DNA of 64,000 nt from Rhynchosporium graminicola (taxonomy: Eukaryota > Ascomycota > Leotiomycetes > Helotiales > Ploettnerulaceae). This document shows, in pieces, positions 26,565-36,613 of the stretch. Each line of letters starts with the position of its first letter. Position 1 is the first letter of the stretch. The stretch covers positions 1 through 64,000 of the forward strand of contig FJUW01000025.1 in assembly GCA_900074885.1 (NCBI GenBank). Direction: 5' to 3'. Under the pieces are notes generated by a model. That model was not told where the DNA came from, did not search any database, and was given only the letters and a program-made list of their open reading frames with translations. The position numbers and the translations under genes were made by a program.

Positions 26565-27345
26565 ATTACTAATAATAAACCGCGCTTAAGTAACCTTGCC
26601 TTACGATTCTATCGGTATAGCGCTATATACCTTTAAATATAGTATATTACCGCGGAATAGCTAGGATTAAAAGTAACTTATAGTATTAATATCGTAAGAG
26701 AAGCTTAATTATACTAATACTAAATCTTTAGCTAAACGTACTAAATCTGCTATCGAGGTTATAAAAGCTAATATACTAGCTACTTAGTAGAGGATAAGCG
26801 CTATAACTAACCCGAAATAGCGTAGTATCGACTAGGAAGTTAAAGATAAGGTATTTCTCTCTATAAGGAACCTTAAGAATTACTAGCTAAGTAAGAAGCT
26901 ATCTAGTCTCTAAGTAGGATTATACTAAGTCTTAGCTAAGATCGGATACTCCTATAAGCTAGATTTACTCCCGGGATCTTCTATTTATAATATATTCGCT
27001 CCCGAATTACTTTTTAAGGACTTAGATAACTTATTACTAAGCTAGGAGTTATAAAACTTACTCCCGGAGGTTATCGCTACTTAAGAAGAGTAAGAGTTAT
27101 AAGATATACTTACTATATAGCTCTTAAGAGGTAATCTGAAGTATTAAGTTAGCTAGCTAAACTATAACCTGGACTTAACTTAGTATAACGCTTCCGACTT
27201 AATAGGTACTCTATATAAGCTTAGAGACTTCTACGCTATTAACTTAAGTAAACCTAGACCTCTATATAAACTAGAATAGTAGATTAAGGCCTAGGAAAAC
27301 GGAATAGATAACTATAGTTATTTAGAGGATAATAAGCTATTATAG
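26565..27345 (+). pseudogene. E0 pol, C-terminal part with chromodomain
   Basis: The sequence resumes at attactaataataaaccgcgc, the exact continuation of pol broken at 3400. It includes the end of integrase and a chromodomain-like stretch near 27060-27250. It then gives NLSKPRPLYKLE, a continuation not interrupted here by another element, and an acidic extension ending near LEDNKLL. Stops at Gln/Trp sites are present throughout. Confidence 0.8.
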
Positions 27346-28800
27346 TTACTAGTATTAGAATTTATTACTAAAGATAATCCCCTGATTATACTTTATAATA
27401 ACGTTATATCTAAAACTTTACTTCTTTAATTACTTCTACTTTACTAGCTTTCTCTCCTAAGTTCTCTAGAGCTTTTAGTAATTCTAGAATATCTAGAACC
27501 GGAACTATTATATCTAATTCCTTACTTAAATCTACTAATATAACTCTAGTAGTAAACTAAGTATAATAGCTAATCCTATAAGGTTTCTTTTTTAGAGAAA
27601 GTCTAAGAGTATCTAGATCTAACGCTATCTCTAAACTAGAAGGCAAATTCCTTTTTCCTTTAGTATTAGATATTATAGCTTTAAATATAGCTTTCTTTAT
27701 AAATTCCTATATAATACTATTTAACTCTTTTATTTACTTTAATATTATTTATATTATTAATTTAGATTTCGCCGAATCTATTATTAAAAGATCTTGATCT
27801 TATATTATATTAGTATTATACTAGTATCTAAGGATTTAAGATCTTAACTTATTACCTTAATAAACTCTAACTTCTTAAATACTTTCTCTATAGAACGCCT
27901 TAAAGCTTAAGTCTCTACTAATTATATAGTAGTAATCTCTAATGTAATAGTAAGAGTAGCAGATTTCGTAAGATAATAGATCTGATTAATCGCCTTATAA
28001 GTAGCTATAATACTACCCCGATTTAGCTCCGCGTTCTTAGCTTCGCTACTAGGAAATAAACCGGATAAAATAATATACTTTATATTAATATAATTAAGTA
28101 ATTATAACGCGTTAGTATATATAATTATATTTAAGTTTAAGTAACTTATATACTTATAACTACTCTTTAACGCTAAATAATACTTATAAAGCTTAGAGTT
28201 AGGCTTATTAAATAAGTATAAGAGTTCTAAAATAGGAGTATTATTATACTTTATCTTAAGGAAAGCGCGAATATATTATAAGTAATATATATAATACGCT
28301 ACTGAAAGAGTACTAGTAGGAACTAGTAAAAGTACTATAGGAGTTAGTATTATAGATCTATGAAACTCTTATATTATACTTAAGGACTATCTCTAAAACT
28401 AAGATAGGAAACTTACTTATATTAAGAGAAGAGTTAATTAGGTCGATTAATATATAAGATTATAGTAGACTACTATAGTAGTTAGTAATAATACTTACTC
28501 TAGGAGCTATATTATAGTCTAAGGAGAATAAACTTATAAGTTAAAGTAATTATCGTAGTTAAAAAGGAAAAGCTCTAATATTAATAAACCCTTTTCTTTA
28601 TATATCTTACGCTTTACTTAAACTCGACTCTTACTATAAATAGATAAAGTAAATATTACTTTACCGCCCGATTTAGAAGCTACGACTAATATAGTACTAT
28701 TATAGCGATATAACTAGTTAGAACCTGATAAAGAATTTACTACTACTAAAGAGCGGCTAGCGCTTATTACGCGAATATCGATAAAAATAGTTATAATAAA
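27260..28800 (-). pseudogene. E0 antisense reading frame (only copy not split by another insertion)
   Basis: The reverse complement carries the same antisense frame as E1 and E2. Near 27700-27790 it reads DQDLLIIDSAKSKLIIQIIL, compared with DLDLLLVDSAKSKLIVQIIL in E2. That is a conservative pattern under heavy mutation. As no later element splits it, this copy shows the true extent best, about 1.5 kb between the 3' LTR side and the end of pol. I recognise no domain and cannot fix the start codon. Confidence 0.5.
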
Positions 28801-28866
28801 GACTAATTCTAGTATAAACTATAACTTTCCGAGCTTAGGGTTAAGCTCTTCTTAGGGAGGGAGTAA

Positions 28867-29134
28867 TATAATAATAGCTTACCTAAATATTATATAAGAA
28901 GAAGGATAGATACTAGGGCCTAAGTTCATAGGTATCCCAGTAGAACTAGTATCCGACCTAGTATAGTATTAGACTAATACCGGTATATATATATAAGGTG
29001 CTTTATACTCTATCTCTCTTCTTCTTCCTTCCTTATCTTTTTATTTTCTTCGTAGTAGACTATATAAGATCGCTCTTAGCCTCCCTACTTGTTTATTCTT
29101 GCTTATATACCGCCTTAAGTCTTGTGTCGTTATA
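28867..29134 (+). repeat. E0 3' LTR (268 bp)
   Basis: It runs from TATAATAATAGCTTACC to GTGTCGTTATA. The purine tract (gggagggag) precedes it. CCTTA follows at 29135-29139, the likely right target duplication in gag of E-1. Confidence 0.9.
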
Positions 29135-30132
29135 CCTTAGCTAATCTAGTAACTAGTCCCTATACGAGAACGCGCTAAGAGAAGTCCGTAAAGTAGTAGT
29201 TAATATTTATAATTAGCTGGTCTTATATCGATACTCTCTATTAGAGGAAAGTAAGGTCCGATCTATTATCTAAGGGCAGGATCTTCTTAATAAGATAAGA
29301 CTTCCTAGGGCGTAACTCTACTAATTCAGCGCTAGAAGAGGGAGATAGTTTATTAGGAATAATATCTTCTCTCTTAGTACTATATATTAGAATAGAGTTT
29401 ATTAGCTTATTAAACTCTAGAATACGCAGAGATTATAGTATTAGTTCTAGTAAGAGAGTCGAAAATAAGTAAGAGACTCTTATAAGGAACCTATCTTATA
29501 TAGAGATTAGTCTATCTATAGTATCTTCTAAAGAGTTATTCTTTTCCTCTTAGTCTACTAATTATTATAAGAGAGAATAGATCAGGTTCGAGTTATCTGC
29601 AATAGTAGAAGTACTTAGCGATTACGCTCCTAGGGAATTTCGCTTTTATTTTCCTTTCCCTCTTAGTTAGTACTTCTTTAATAAGATATTAATATTCTCT
29701 AGTATAAGAGATATTTAAAGTAAGAAAGGATATAATAGATTAGGTTCGAAAGTAGAGCGGAAAGGATCGCGTCAGGTTCCCCTAGAACCGAAAGGGTCTC
29801 TAGTTTATTAGTTAGAAGCTATTATAATAGCTTAAAAAGGGGTATATTAGGGCTATTTTAGTAGTAATATATAGAGGTTAAAGTTCCGAGGTATTTATTA
29901 TACTTTCTTCAAAATCTATTTATAATTCCTTTATACTAAGGGAGTTATTAAAGGAGCGTTAGTAAAGACCTCCTCTATTATACTATTTATAATAAGCTGA
30001 ATTAAACCCTGATTTATAGTTATCCGAGAGATCTCTAGTATCTCGGCTATATATAAGTAGTTATCGAATAATTAACTTAGTAGTAAGATATTATAGTAAG
30101 CTATCTCCGGCTATCTTAATCTTTTTATTTAA
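29135..30132 (-). pseudogene. E-1 gag fragment (outermost element, minus strand)
   Basis: The sequence matches the first ~1 kb of E2 gag (23425-24416) in the same reverse orientation, starting beside a reverse LTR on its right. E0 interrupts it on its left. The rest of E-1 must lie left of this window, beyond the missing start of E0. Confidence 0.85.
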
Positions 30133-30402
30133 TATAATAATATAAGACTTAAAGCAGTATATAAGTTAGAATAAATAAATAGGAAAGCTAAGAGCGATCT
30201 TATATAGTCTATTATAAAAGAAATAAAAGTATAAGAAAGGAAGAAGAAGAGAGATAAAGTATAAGGCACCTTATATATATATATGCTAGTACTAGTTTAA
30301 TACTATACCGGGTCGGAAAATAGTTATACCGGGATACCGGTGAACTTGGGCCCTAGTATCTATCCTTCTTCTCATGTGACATCCAGGTGAGCTGTCGTCA
30401 CA
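30133..30402 (-). repeat. E-1 5' LTR (reverse, about 270 bp)
   Basis: It starts TATAATAATATAAGAC and ends GAGCTGTCGTCACA on the plus strand. The outer half (from about 30300) keeps CA, TG and GC-rich words such as catgtgacatccagg. It therefore shows the unmutated LTR end and marks the fading edge of RIP. Confidence 0.88.
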
Positions 30403-30930
30403 CTCGCTATTACTACGCAGATATCTGCTTCTCTAGTATAAGTGGGTTTAATACTATATACTATAGCTATTTAGAGAGTATCTTCTTTCCTACTATACTC
30501 TCTAGCTCCTTTAAGGTCTAACTATTATATATAGTATTCTATGGAGTATATAGAAGCTTATATAGCTCCTGCGCAGGTTCGTCGCCTTCTTCGATAAATA
30601 CGCTTTTAGTACGTAGGGTAAATATAAGGTTATTATTTAACGATTTCTTAATAGATTTGAAAGAGTCTACTATCTAACCTTCGTAGATCTCTTTAAATAA
30701 GGAGTATAAAGGTCTATCTATATAGTCGGAGCTCTTGATTTATCTAATAAGACCTTCTCCCTGTTTCCGTATAGTCTCCGGGTCTAGTAAGTCCTTACCG
30801 GAGTTCGCAGGTATATCGAAAGCACTAACCTCGGGGGTATTATTATCTCTTACTATATTAAAGGTCTGATTTATATTAGTGTTTTAGTGCTATTCCGAGG
30901 TTATTTGAAATAGTAGTTATAGAGTTATTA
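30403..30930 (-). pseudogene. RIP-damaged coding remnant of unknown identity
   Basis: One minus-strand frame stays readable for over 150 codons. Pieces include EVSAFDIPANSGKDLLDPET (near 30780-30840), IDRPLYSLFKEIYEG (near 30680-30725) and FIEEGDEPAQELYKLLYTP (near 30540-30600). The interruptions are TAA or TAG, which fit CAA, CAG or TGG before RIP. It lies just outside the LTR of E-1, so it may be the target gene, a host gene caught by RIP leakage, or another repeat. I do not recognise the family. Confidence 0.45.
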
Positions 30931-31279
30931 TTAAGTGTTCTATTCTTAAGTTATAGGGGAAGCGCTAGCGTAGCGCGTTCAAGTTTAACTTCGAGTTTTC
31001 GGCGCAAATTGAAGTCTTAAAAGCGCGTTATTTGAAGTCGGGTTGCGGTAGTAATCGAAGTACGTAGAAGGTAATAGTAGTATAATATACTAGAATTCGA
31101 ATCCTTTGACCGTATCGCAAGTAGAATCTAGGCAAATTATCTTAGTAATTCAAATCAAATAGTAAAGAGGAGACCGTATCTTCTTAAGTACTTAAGCTAT
31201 TACTATAGTAGATATCTTTACTCTTTAAGGTTACTAGCGCGCTCTTTTCAGTAGTCGAAATTCTTAGAATTTAACTGCT

Positions 31280-31481
31280 TGTGACAGCGCATGGTATACG
31301 TGGCAGATACGGGCCAGTATCGGTGCCTTAGGCATACCCTCCTTGTATATATAGAAGGTGCAGACTCCTTCAGAGCTCTGTATCTTTCTGTTTCCTTCGT
31401 ACCAGAAAATATAAGATCGCTCTTAGCCTCACTACTTGTTTATACTTGCTTGTATACCGCCTTGAGTCTTGTGTCGTTACA
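31280..31481 (+). mobile_element. Solo LTR, 202 bp, not RIP-mutated
   Basis: It begins TGTGACAGCGC and ends GTGTCGTTACA. A 5-bp target duplication CTGCT lies on both sides (31275-31279 and 31482-31486). The last 70 or so bases (ataagatcgctcttagcc...cttgagtcttgtgtcgttaca) are almost the same as in the 268-bp LTR family, and a tatatata motif followed by gaaggtgc lies in the middle. It is a related but shorter LTR type. CA and TG are kept. A solo LTR normally arises by recombination between the two LTRs of one element. Confidence 0.88.
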
Positions 31482-31486
31482 CTGCT

Positions 31487-33039
31487 TTCAAAGAGTGAAA
31501 TAATCTATACGTCTATTGATTAATATTAGTATCACTCTGTCATAGTACGTACAATCAAGTAGTCTGCGTGAGCCAAAGTATAGTATTAATAGTAGTAGTA
31601 TTATCTGTTATATCGTAGCTGGCTTTTCTAGGTAGTCGAGACTCCGTAAGGGAGATATATCTGGCCGGCTAAACCCCGGTGCAGATACTCGACTAACACG
31701 TGACTATGGACCAACACTTTCAGTTGCTAATAGTGAGAGACAGACGCGAGGCATGTTTTTGGATCTAAAGGATCTTATTGTGGAAGGTCTCGCTAGTACT
31801 TCTCAATACGGAGTTGACGAGTGGCTGATGAGCTTTCAGACTGGAACGAGGACTCATCGCTTTTCCCGCGAGAAGTACTGACTTTTGTAGTGAGATTATG
31901 GGACTGTACCATCGTGTTTATACCAGGAACCGTCTTGTATAGAATCTACCCAAGCGAGCCAAGTATTTCTGCTAATTGATCTTGGCAGGACGAGTCTTGG
32001 ATTCTTGGGAGATCTGGGCCCGCTTTTGGTTACACGTGTCAATTTGGTCCAGTACTCTATAAGTAACTTAACAGTTACTTGGATGACGGCATCTTGACCG
32101 ATGCTGGCTGCCATATTATAGCCATTACGATGGAGAGTAGTAGTGATGTCCTGTTTTAAGAGCTAAATTTTGGAATGGCCCTAACTCATCCTGTGCTGCT
32201 GTGACTTGGTTTTAAAGACGTGATTATTCTGACGTTGTGTGATTTTGTCTGACTTTGTCTTCCTTTATCTCACCTCCCGTAACCTCGTTCGTCTGTCAGC
32301 ACCTTTTCGTACTGTCTTTGTTCGCTGTGAGTGTTTCTCTCGCGGTCTGCTAGGTCTTCCTCTGTTCCTACCTGGCACTGGACAGGCATGGTGTCATGTG
32401 ATCGGTTCAGCGCGCTTTTGGCAGGCTGAGAGCCTTCTCTTCGACAAGTCTCATCTTCGACGACGGTTGATTCTCCCAATGACCGATCAACTTTGCCTAG
32501 AGAATTATCGTTTTTTGGCGTAAATGGCGGGATAGGAGCAGTGGGAAGCCATGGAAATTAATTTGGGGTAGGGTGTAAGGAATGAGATATACGCTCAAGG
32601 TCTAATCCAATCAGATCAGAGTAGCAAACTTCGACTAAATATAATTTTTAAAAGCTTGCAATTGGATATTTCTGCTGTGATCAAGAAAGTACACTTCCGA
32701 ACACAGTACAAATAAGTATGATTGTTATGACCTAATATAAATACCAATATCGAGTCATCTACAATATCAATTAATCTGAACTTGGGGATTCACTGGCCCG
32801 ATTGGGAAAGTGAGGTTCGCTAAATCGGCGTCAAGTGCTAGAGCGGCTTATATCACTATGAATTACAGACCATGGGTAAATTCATCATACTCCTTCATTA
32901 GACCAAACTTTGGCGAGAGGAATTCGCACCAAGTGAAAGCTTCAGCAGTGCCGAGAAGGTCAATAGCGGTAAATTCATATATTTTGGCCGTTGTAATTGT
33001 GCATAGTTCTTCTAAGACTGGTCCTACCCAATGAGGGCC
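31487..33039. other. Intergenic, no supported gene
   Basis: Composition is normal with CA and TG present. Short open frames occur on both strands (for example 32239-32523 plus, 32270-32479 minus), overlap one another, and have no recognisable motif. Confidence 0.6.
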
Positions 33040-33796
33040 TCACGATGTCCGGGACTCTAGTGGCCTCCTAATGGTCATTATACATCTTTCGCGTGTGAAA
33101 TCGTGTAGTTCATCTAGAAAAGTTAGGATTTCAGATACGGTTTCACTTTTCAGGAAGAGAGACCAACCGATACTGACAAGTGACGCTTCCAACCAGTCCT
33201 CTTTCACTAACGTCTTCAAGAAATCAAATACAAGCTTGAGGTCTTCAAACCAAGACATTCGGTTCTGCTCCCTATTCGTTGACTCCCTATTGCCCCTTAA
33301 CTTCATCTCTGTCCTTTCCTCCGTGCCATTCAAGTCTCTAGCAACCATCAATCTTTCCAAGATGCTCTTGATATGATCTTCTCTTAGACCATGACGGACA
33401 TACCCGATTGCAGTATGTTGTAGTTGCAGAGCTCTCCGAATATCATCGGTATACAAGAAAGCAGTAAAGCTACCTTGAAAGTCTTTACATAGGATTTGAG
33501 GTATTTCGGTACCGGCTTTGACCCAAATCAGATTCTGCATGCTTATCAGGATAACCCACGGGACATCATGTATTGTTAAATGGATAAATAAGGAAATAAG
33601 AGTAAAAAAGAACATGAAAAATGTAAAGTGACTCGTAATGCCACATGGTAAAGGCAATCGGTAATCGCAGGGCAATAGAAGAGGCAGGGGCTAGGAAAGC
33701 AGGTACACAAACGCATCTAGAATCCCATCTGGATGTCCCCACGTAGATGTAACTTGACTCTGCCAAAGCGGCAGGGGCAAAATTGGAACGTGTCAT
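33040..33796 (-). CDS. Hypothetical protein, possible one-intron gene
   Basis: The main frame is open from 33675 to the stop at 33040. Its C-terminal 165 residues look protein-like: helical and charged, including LRGNRESTNREQ, FEDLKLVFDFLKTLVKEDW and FLDELHDFTRERC. Two starts are possible. The simpler is ATG at 33540 (MQNLIWVKAG, 167 residues). The other starts at 33796 (MTRSNFAPAA) with an intron of GTTTGT...TGCAG from 33712 to 33535. That intron joins two phase-0 exons (28 + 164 residues), but no strong branch site is visible. No family is recognised. A chance open frame cannot be excluded. Confidence 0.35.
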
Positions 33797-36295
33797 CTGT
33801 ATGATCTTTTTGGAAATGGTACTGAATCACGCTCTTGACGGAAACATATCAAAAAGAGGATGGAAGATATGAGTTCTTAGTTTCTACGGACCGCGCGGAT
33901 GATGGGCAACTTATAGACAAAACCAGCGAGAGCATGGGAGGTTTGTGGCTGCGAAGGGAAAAAAGAAGAAAAACTCAAGTGCAGCGAAAAGCCATAGGTT
34001 CGTAACAGTCACAGGCATGGCAGTCCTGCCATCACAACGTCAAAGTGACAAAGCTACCAACTACTTATGTTCCCTGAAAAATGAATCCTAATCATGTCGC
34101 AGTCAATGCAGAGAACTTCCGTTCGAAAGGTAACACAATTGAATCTGGTCTGGCTTGGACTTTACTTAGAGATGTTCCAAGAAAGTATATCTCATGTATG
34201 CACGATCGCAGATCTGTCTACAAGGTACCGATCGCATGTTCCTCAGGGATTAAGGTAAAGTAGCTCAGCTGCAAGCCTAGCACATATTCACTTAGTCGCA
34301 CCACCAACCTGATGATGCCATACAAAGCGGGATGCTACCGATTAAATTTCAGATCATGGCCGTGGTCACAGGCGCATAATATTTGAGCCTCTCCGTTCCT
34401 GGCGCGGTACGTTTGTCAGCTCGAGAGCGATCGCAACCTGCTAACAAATTAGCTCTTGTGCATATTATGTGACGGCGAACTCAGGATAAAGAGCGACTAT
34501 GATCCAGCCACAATACTATACAAGAAATCTTAGTGAGTCCTGCCCCCGCTCGCACCAGAAAGAAATTCGTACGAACAGGTCCAACAGACAACACTTCGAA
34601 TTCGGGTTGGGCGTCTATAACGTGCGATTCTGACGAATCCGATGATGACCCTGGTGAGCCTAGAAATCTCAAATCATCATCTGCTTCGTTTCCGAGACAT
34701 CAGTACTACTTTTTGCAACAGTTCCAGCTCCTAAGACTCTACCGATAGAGCTACCCAGGAGGTAGAATAACCTGTAATAGATTTACTTCCTTGTGTGGCT
34801 AAAAGGGGGGGAGACTGAAGTCTGCTGGGCCGTGTCTGAGTTCATAACACGAAATCTGGGTCCAACTCTAGGCGCATAGGTACTAAGAGAGAGTGTTTGG
34901 GGCATATCCCAGATCCCACTACCTTTTATCGAATAAGCCATCGTTCCGATATCCGAATTCAAGAATTCCGAGGTGGTGGCAAAGGTCTAGCCTCGACTTT
35001 TGGGTAACATAGACAGCGCGCTTTCGTCCTGTAGATGGGAATTATTGTGTCGGCAATTTGATGTTTCTGGCATTCGCAGGGATCCGAATTGCCCCTACCC
35101 ATGGTAATCGTAATTCTTGGTTACGTGAATAGTGGAAATCAGGATTTGCTGAAGTGTGCCTGATAGACTAGTCTGCGGAGAAAGATCTCCGGGCGTTGGC
35201 AGCAGCATGTCTAGAATTAGATCCCAACCGGGTGAATTCAAGCTTATATAGGAAAATTTGTCGCAGATCGCTAAAGACCGCGGGTTGACCAGTACTTCTG
35301 TATCTTTTAGATTTTTCATTTGTTGATCTTATCTACGCGAGGGTCTTATCGACAGGGGTTTGCCTATCGCTTCACCTTGAATAGTATTAAGGTGATTTAT
35401 CTAATCAATATTCTGAAACTCTAGAATTTTCTCCACGAGTTTCCATATATAGTAATACTAAAACGGGTACTCAACTAGTCGCAGACAAGAAGAAGCCGCG
35501 CAGCGTAGGCATGCAGGCTATATGTAAAGGAATCATTCGACAGAAAATAAATGACTGGCACTGTCGCAGTCGCTGTTAGTATTCTGTTGGAATGTGCAAG
35601 ACGAGAACGGAGATTCTTTTAAGGAAGATAACTAATTTCTTCTTATAAGTCGTGGGCAACAAATCCCGCAATTAGATCGGAAATCTAAAGCTCAAAAGTT
35701 TGTCTCAAAGCTATTTTACTGGCTATTTATTACCATTAGAAGTTCGACGTCAGAATAGAAATCTGAACTTTGGATGACGGTCCCTACTGTGACTCAAATA
35801 AGCTTATTGCTGTGCGGATAAGGACCAGCTATCATGCAGCTCTAACATGTTATCCATGATAGAGATCTCTCTAAGTAGCGCATTCTGTGCTGCGGAGTGA
35901 GCGCTCCGTAATACCGGGAAGCTTACCATAACTCAATATCTTTCTCCATGAAGTCACTTTTAGGTTAAAGAATCACACATAGGTGGACGAGACCATCTTG
36001 TCACGCCTTCTATACCAAGTAAACCCTTGTATAAATTGACGGACGAACGAGGCACTTCCGCATGCTAGTCCTGATGCCTTAATTGAAGAAGTTTCTCTGC
36101 TCGTCTGCCTTTTCCATACAGGTGATTGTCCTTCTTCGAAAACTTTCTCTCACGCCTTTTGTGGAGCGCCCTTTCAGATTGCGGCTTCTCCACGCTTCAA
36201 AGGGATTCTGAAAACCTCCTAAGGTATTATACATTTTTCAGTCTAATCGTGCTCGAGGTCCCTTCCTAGTAGCCTTATGTTAACAGGTACAGGAA
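33797..36295. other. Intergenic, no supported gene
   Basis: Only short frames are present. A frame at 34533-34748 plus encodes a Ser/Asp-rich, disordered-looking stretch (CDSDESDDDPGEP) with a GTG rather than ATG at its head. I do not call it. The last 200 bases before 36296 are the leader of the next gene and end in ttaacaggtacag, which resembles a branch site plus 3' splice site, so an intron in the 5' UTR is possible. Confidence 0.5.
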
Positions 36296-36613
36296 ATGGA
36301 CAGCCTCACCCCCCCAACAAGTTCTCGGAAGCGGAGTGCTACAAGCGAACTCCACAGACAAGCACCCAAACGGGCAGATTTCAACTGTGCGGCAGATGAG
36401 CAATGCAATCAGGACGGAGATCTTAGCTATCTTTTAGAACAAATGAGGTTAAGCAGACTGGCTAGAAAGGAGACACCACCAGCAACATACGTGTCTAAAA
36501 AAGTCCAGATAAGGCGAAGACTATTCTGCTGCTCTTGTGAGGAGGTTGCTGGAGATCATGGAGACGCTTGTCGAATATGCAAACATGAGAGATGCCCTGT
36601 CTGCTTTGCTTAG
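36296..36613 (+). CDS. Small Cys-rich, zinc-finger-like protein (105 aa)
   Basis: The open frame starts at an ATG in good context (ggaaATGg) and encodes 105 residues. The N-terminus is Ser/Thr-rich and basic (SSRKRSATSE, QAPKRADF), perhaps a nuclear-localising stretch. The C-terminus is a compact cluster: Cys78, Cys79 and Cys81, then Cys92-x2-Cys95-x4-Cys100-x2-Cys103, with His88 and His97 nearby. The pattern C-x2-C-K-H-E-R-C-x2-C resembles the zinc-ribbon-like C-termini common in small fungal proteins of unknown function. I infer metal binding. It has no close operon-like partner and no intron is needed. The function is unknown. It could also be the 3' part of a decayed longer gene. Confidence 0.6.
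   Translation: MDSLTPPTSSRKRSATSELHRQAPKRADFNCAADEQCNQDGDLSYLLEQMRLSRLARKETPPATYVSKKVQIRRRLFCCSCEEVAGDHGDACRICKHERCPVCFA

Larger units (their letters stand above)
1..29134 (+). mobile_element. E0: Ty3/gypsy chromovirus, 5' part outside window, interrupted by E1
   Basis: The element is read as 1-3400 plus 26565-29134. The two pieces join in the middle of the integrase-to-chromodomain part of pol, at the point where the intact order is seen in E1 near 8600. The interruption is E1 with its GAACT target duplication. E0 ends in a 268-bp LTR at 28867-29134. It is followed by CCTTA, the expected right copy of its own target duplication, because the uninterrupted gag of E2 reads ...ctCCTTAgctaatc at the matching place (near 23425). 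Its left LTR and gag lie outside the window. Confidence 0.85.
1..31274. other. RIP-mutated AT-rich retrotransposon block
   Basis: Long stretches contain no CA or TG dinucleotide at all (for example the first 180 bases), while TA is very frequent. Reading frames that match retrotransposon proteins are broken by TAA and TAG where CAA, CAG or TGG would be expected. This is the mark of repeat-induced point mutation, C to T in CpA context on both strands, known from Pezizomycotina. The signal fades over 30.3-31.2 kb, and normal composition begins at the solo LTR near 31280. The innermost element (11877-18425) keeps more CA and TG than the elements around it. Confidence 0.95.

Noticed and set aside
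1..31274. Centromere core
   Set aside because: AT-rich, RIP-mutated nested retrotransposons occur in fungal centromeres, but also in many dispersed blocks. Sequence alone cannot tell; CenH3 mapping would be needed.
31291..31503. 70-codon open frame (MVYVADTG...)
   Set aside because: It lies within the solo LTR, so it is not a gene.
33071..33376. 101-codon plus-strand frame
   Set aside because: It is the shadow of the more protein-like minus-strand frame at 33040-33675.
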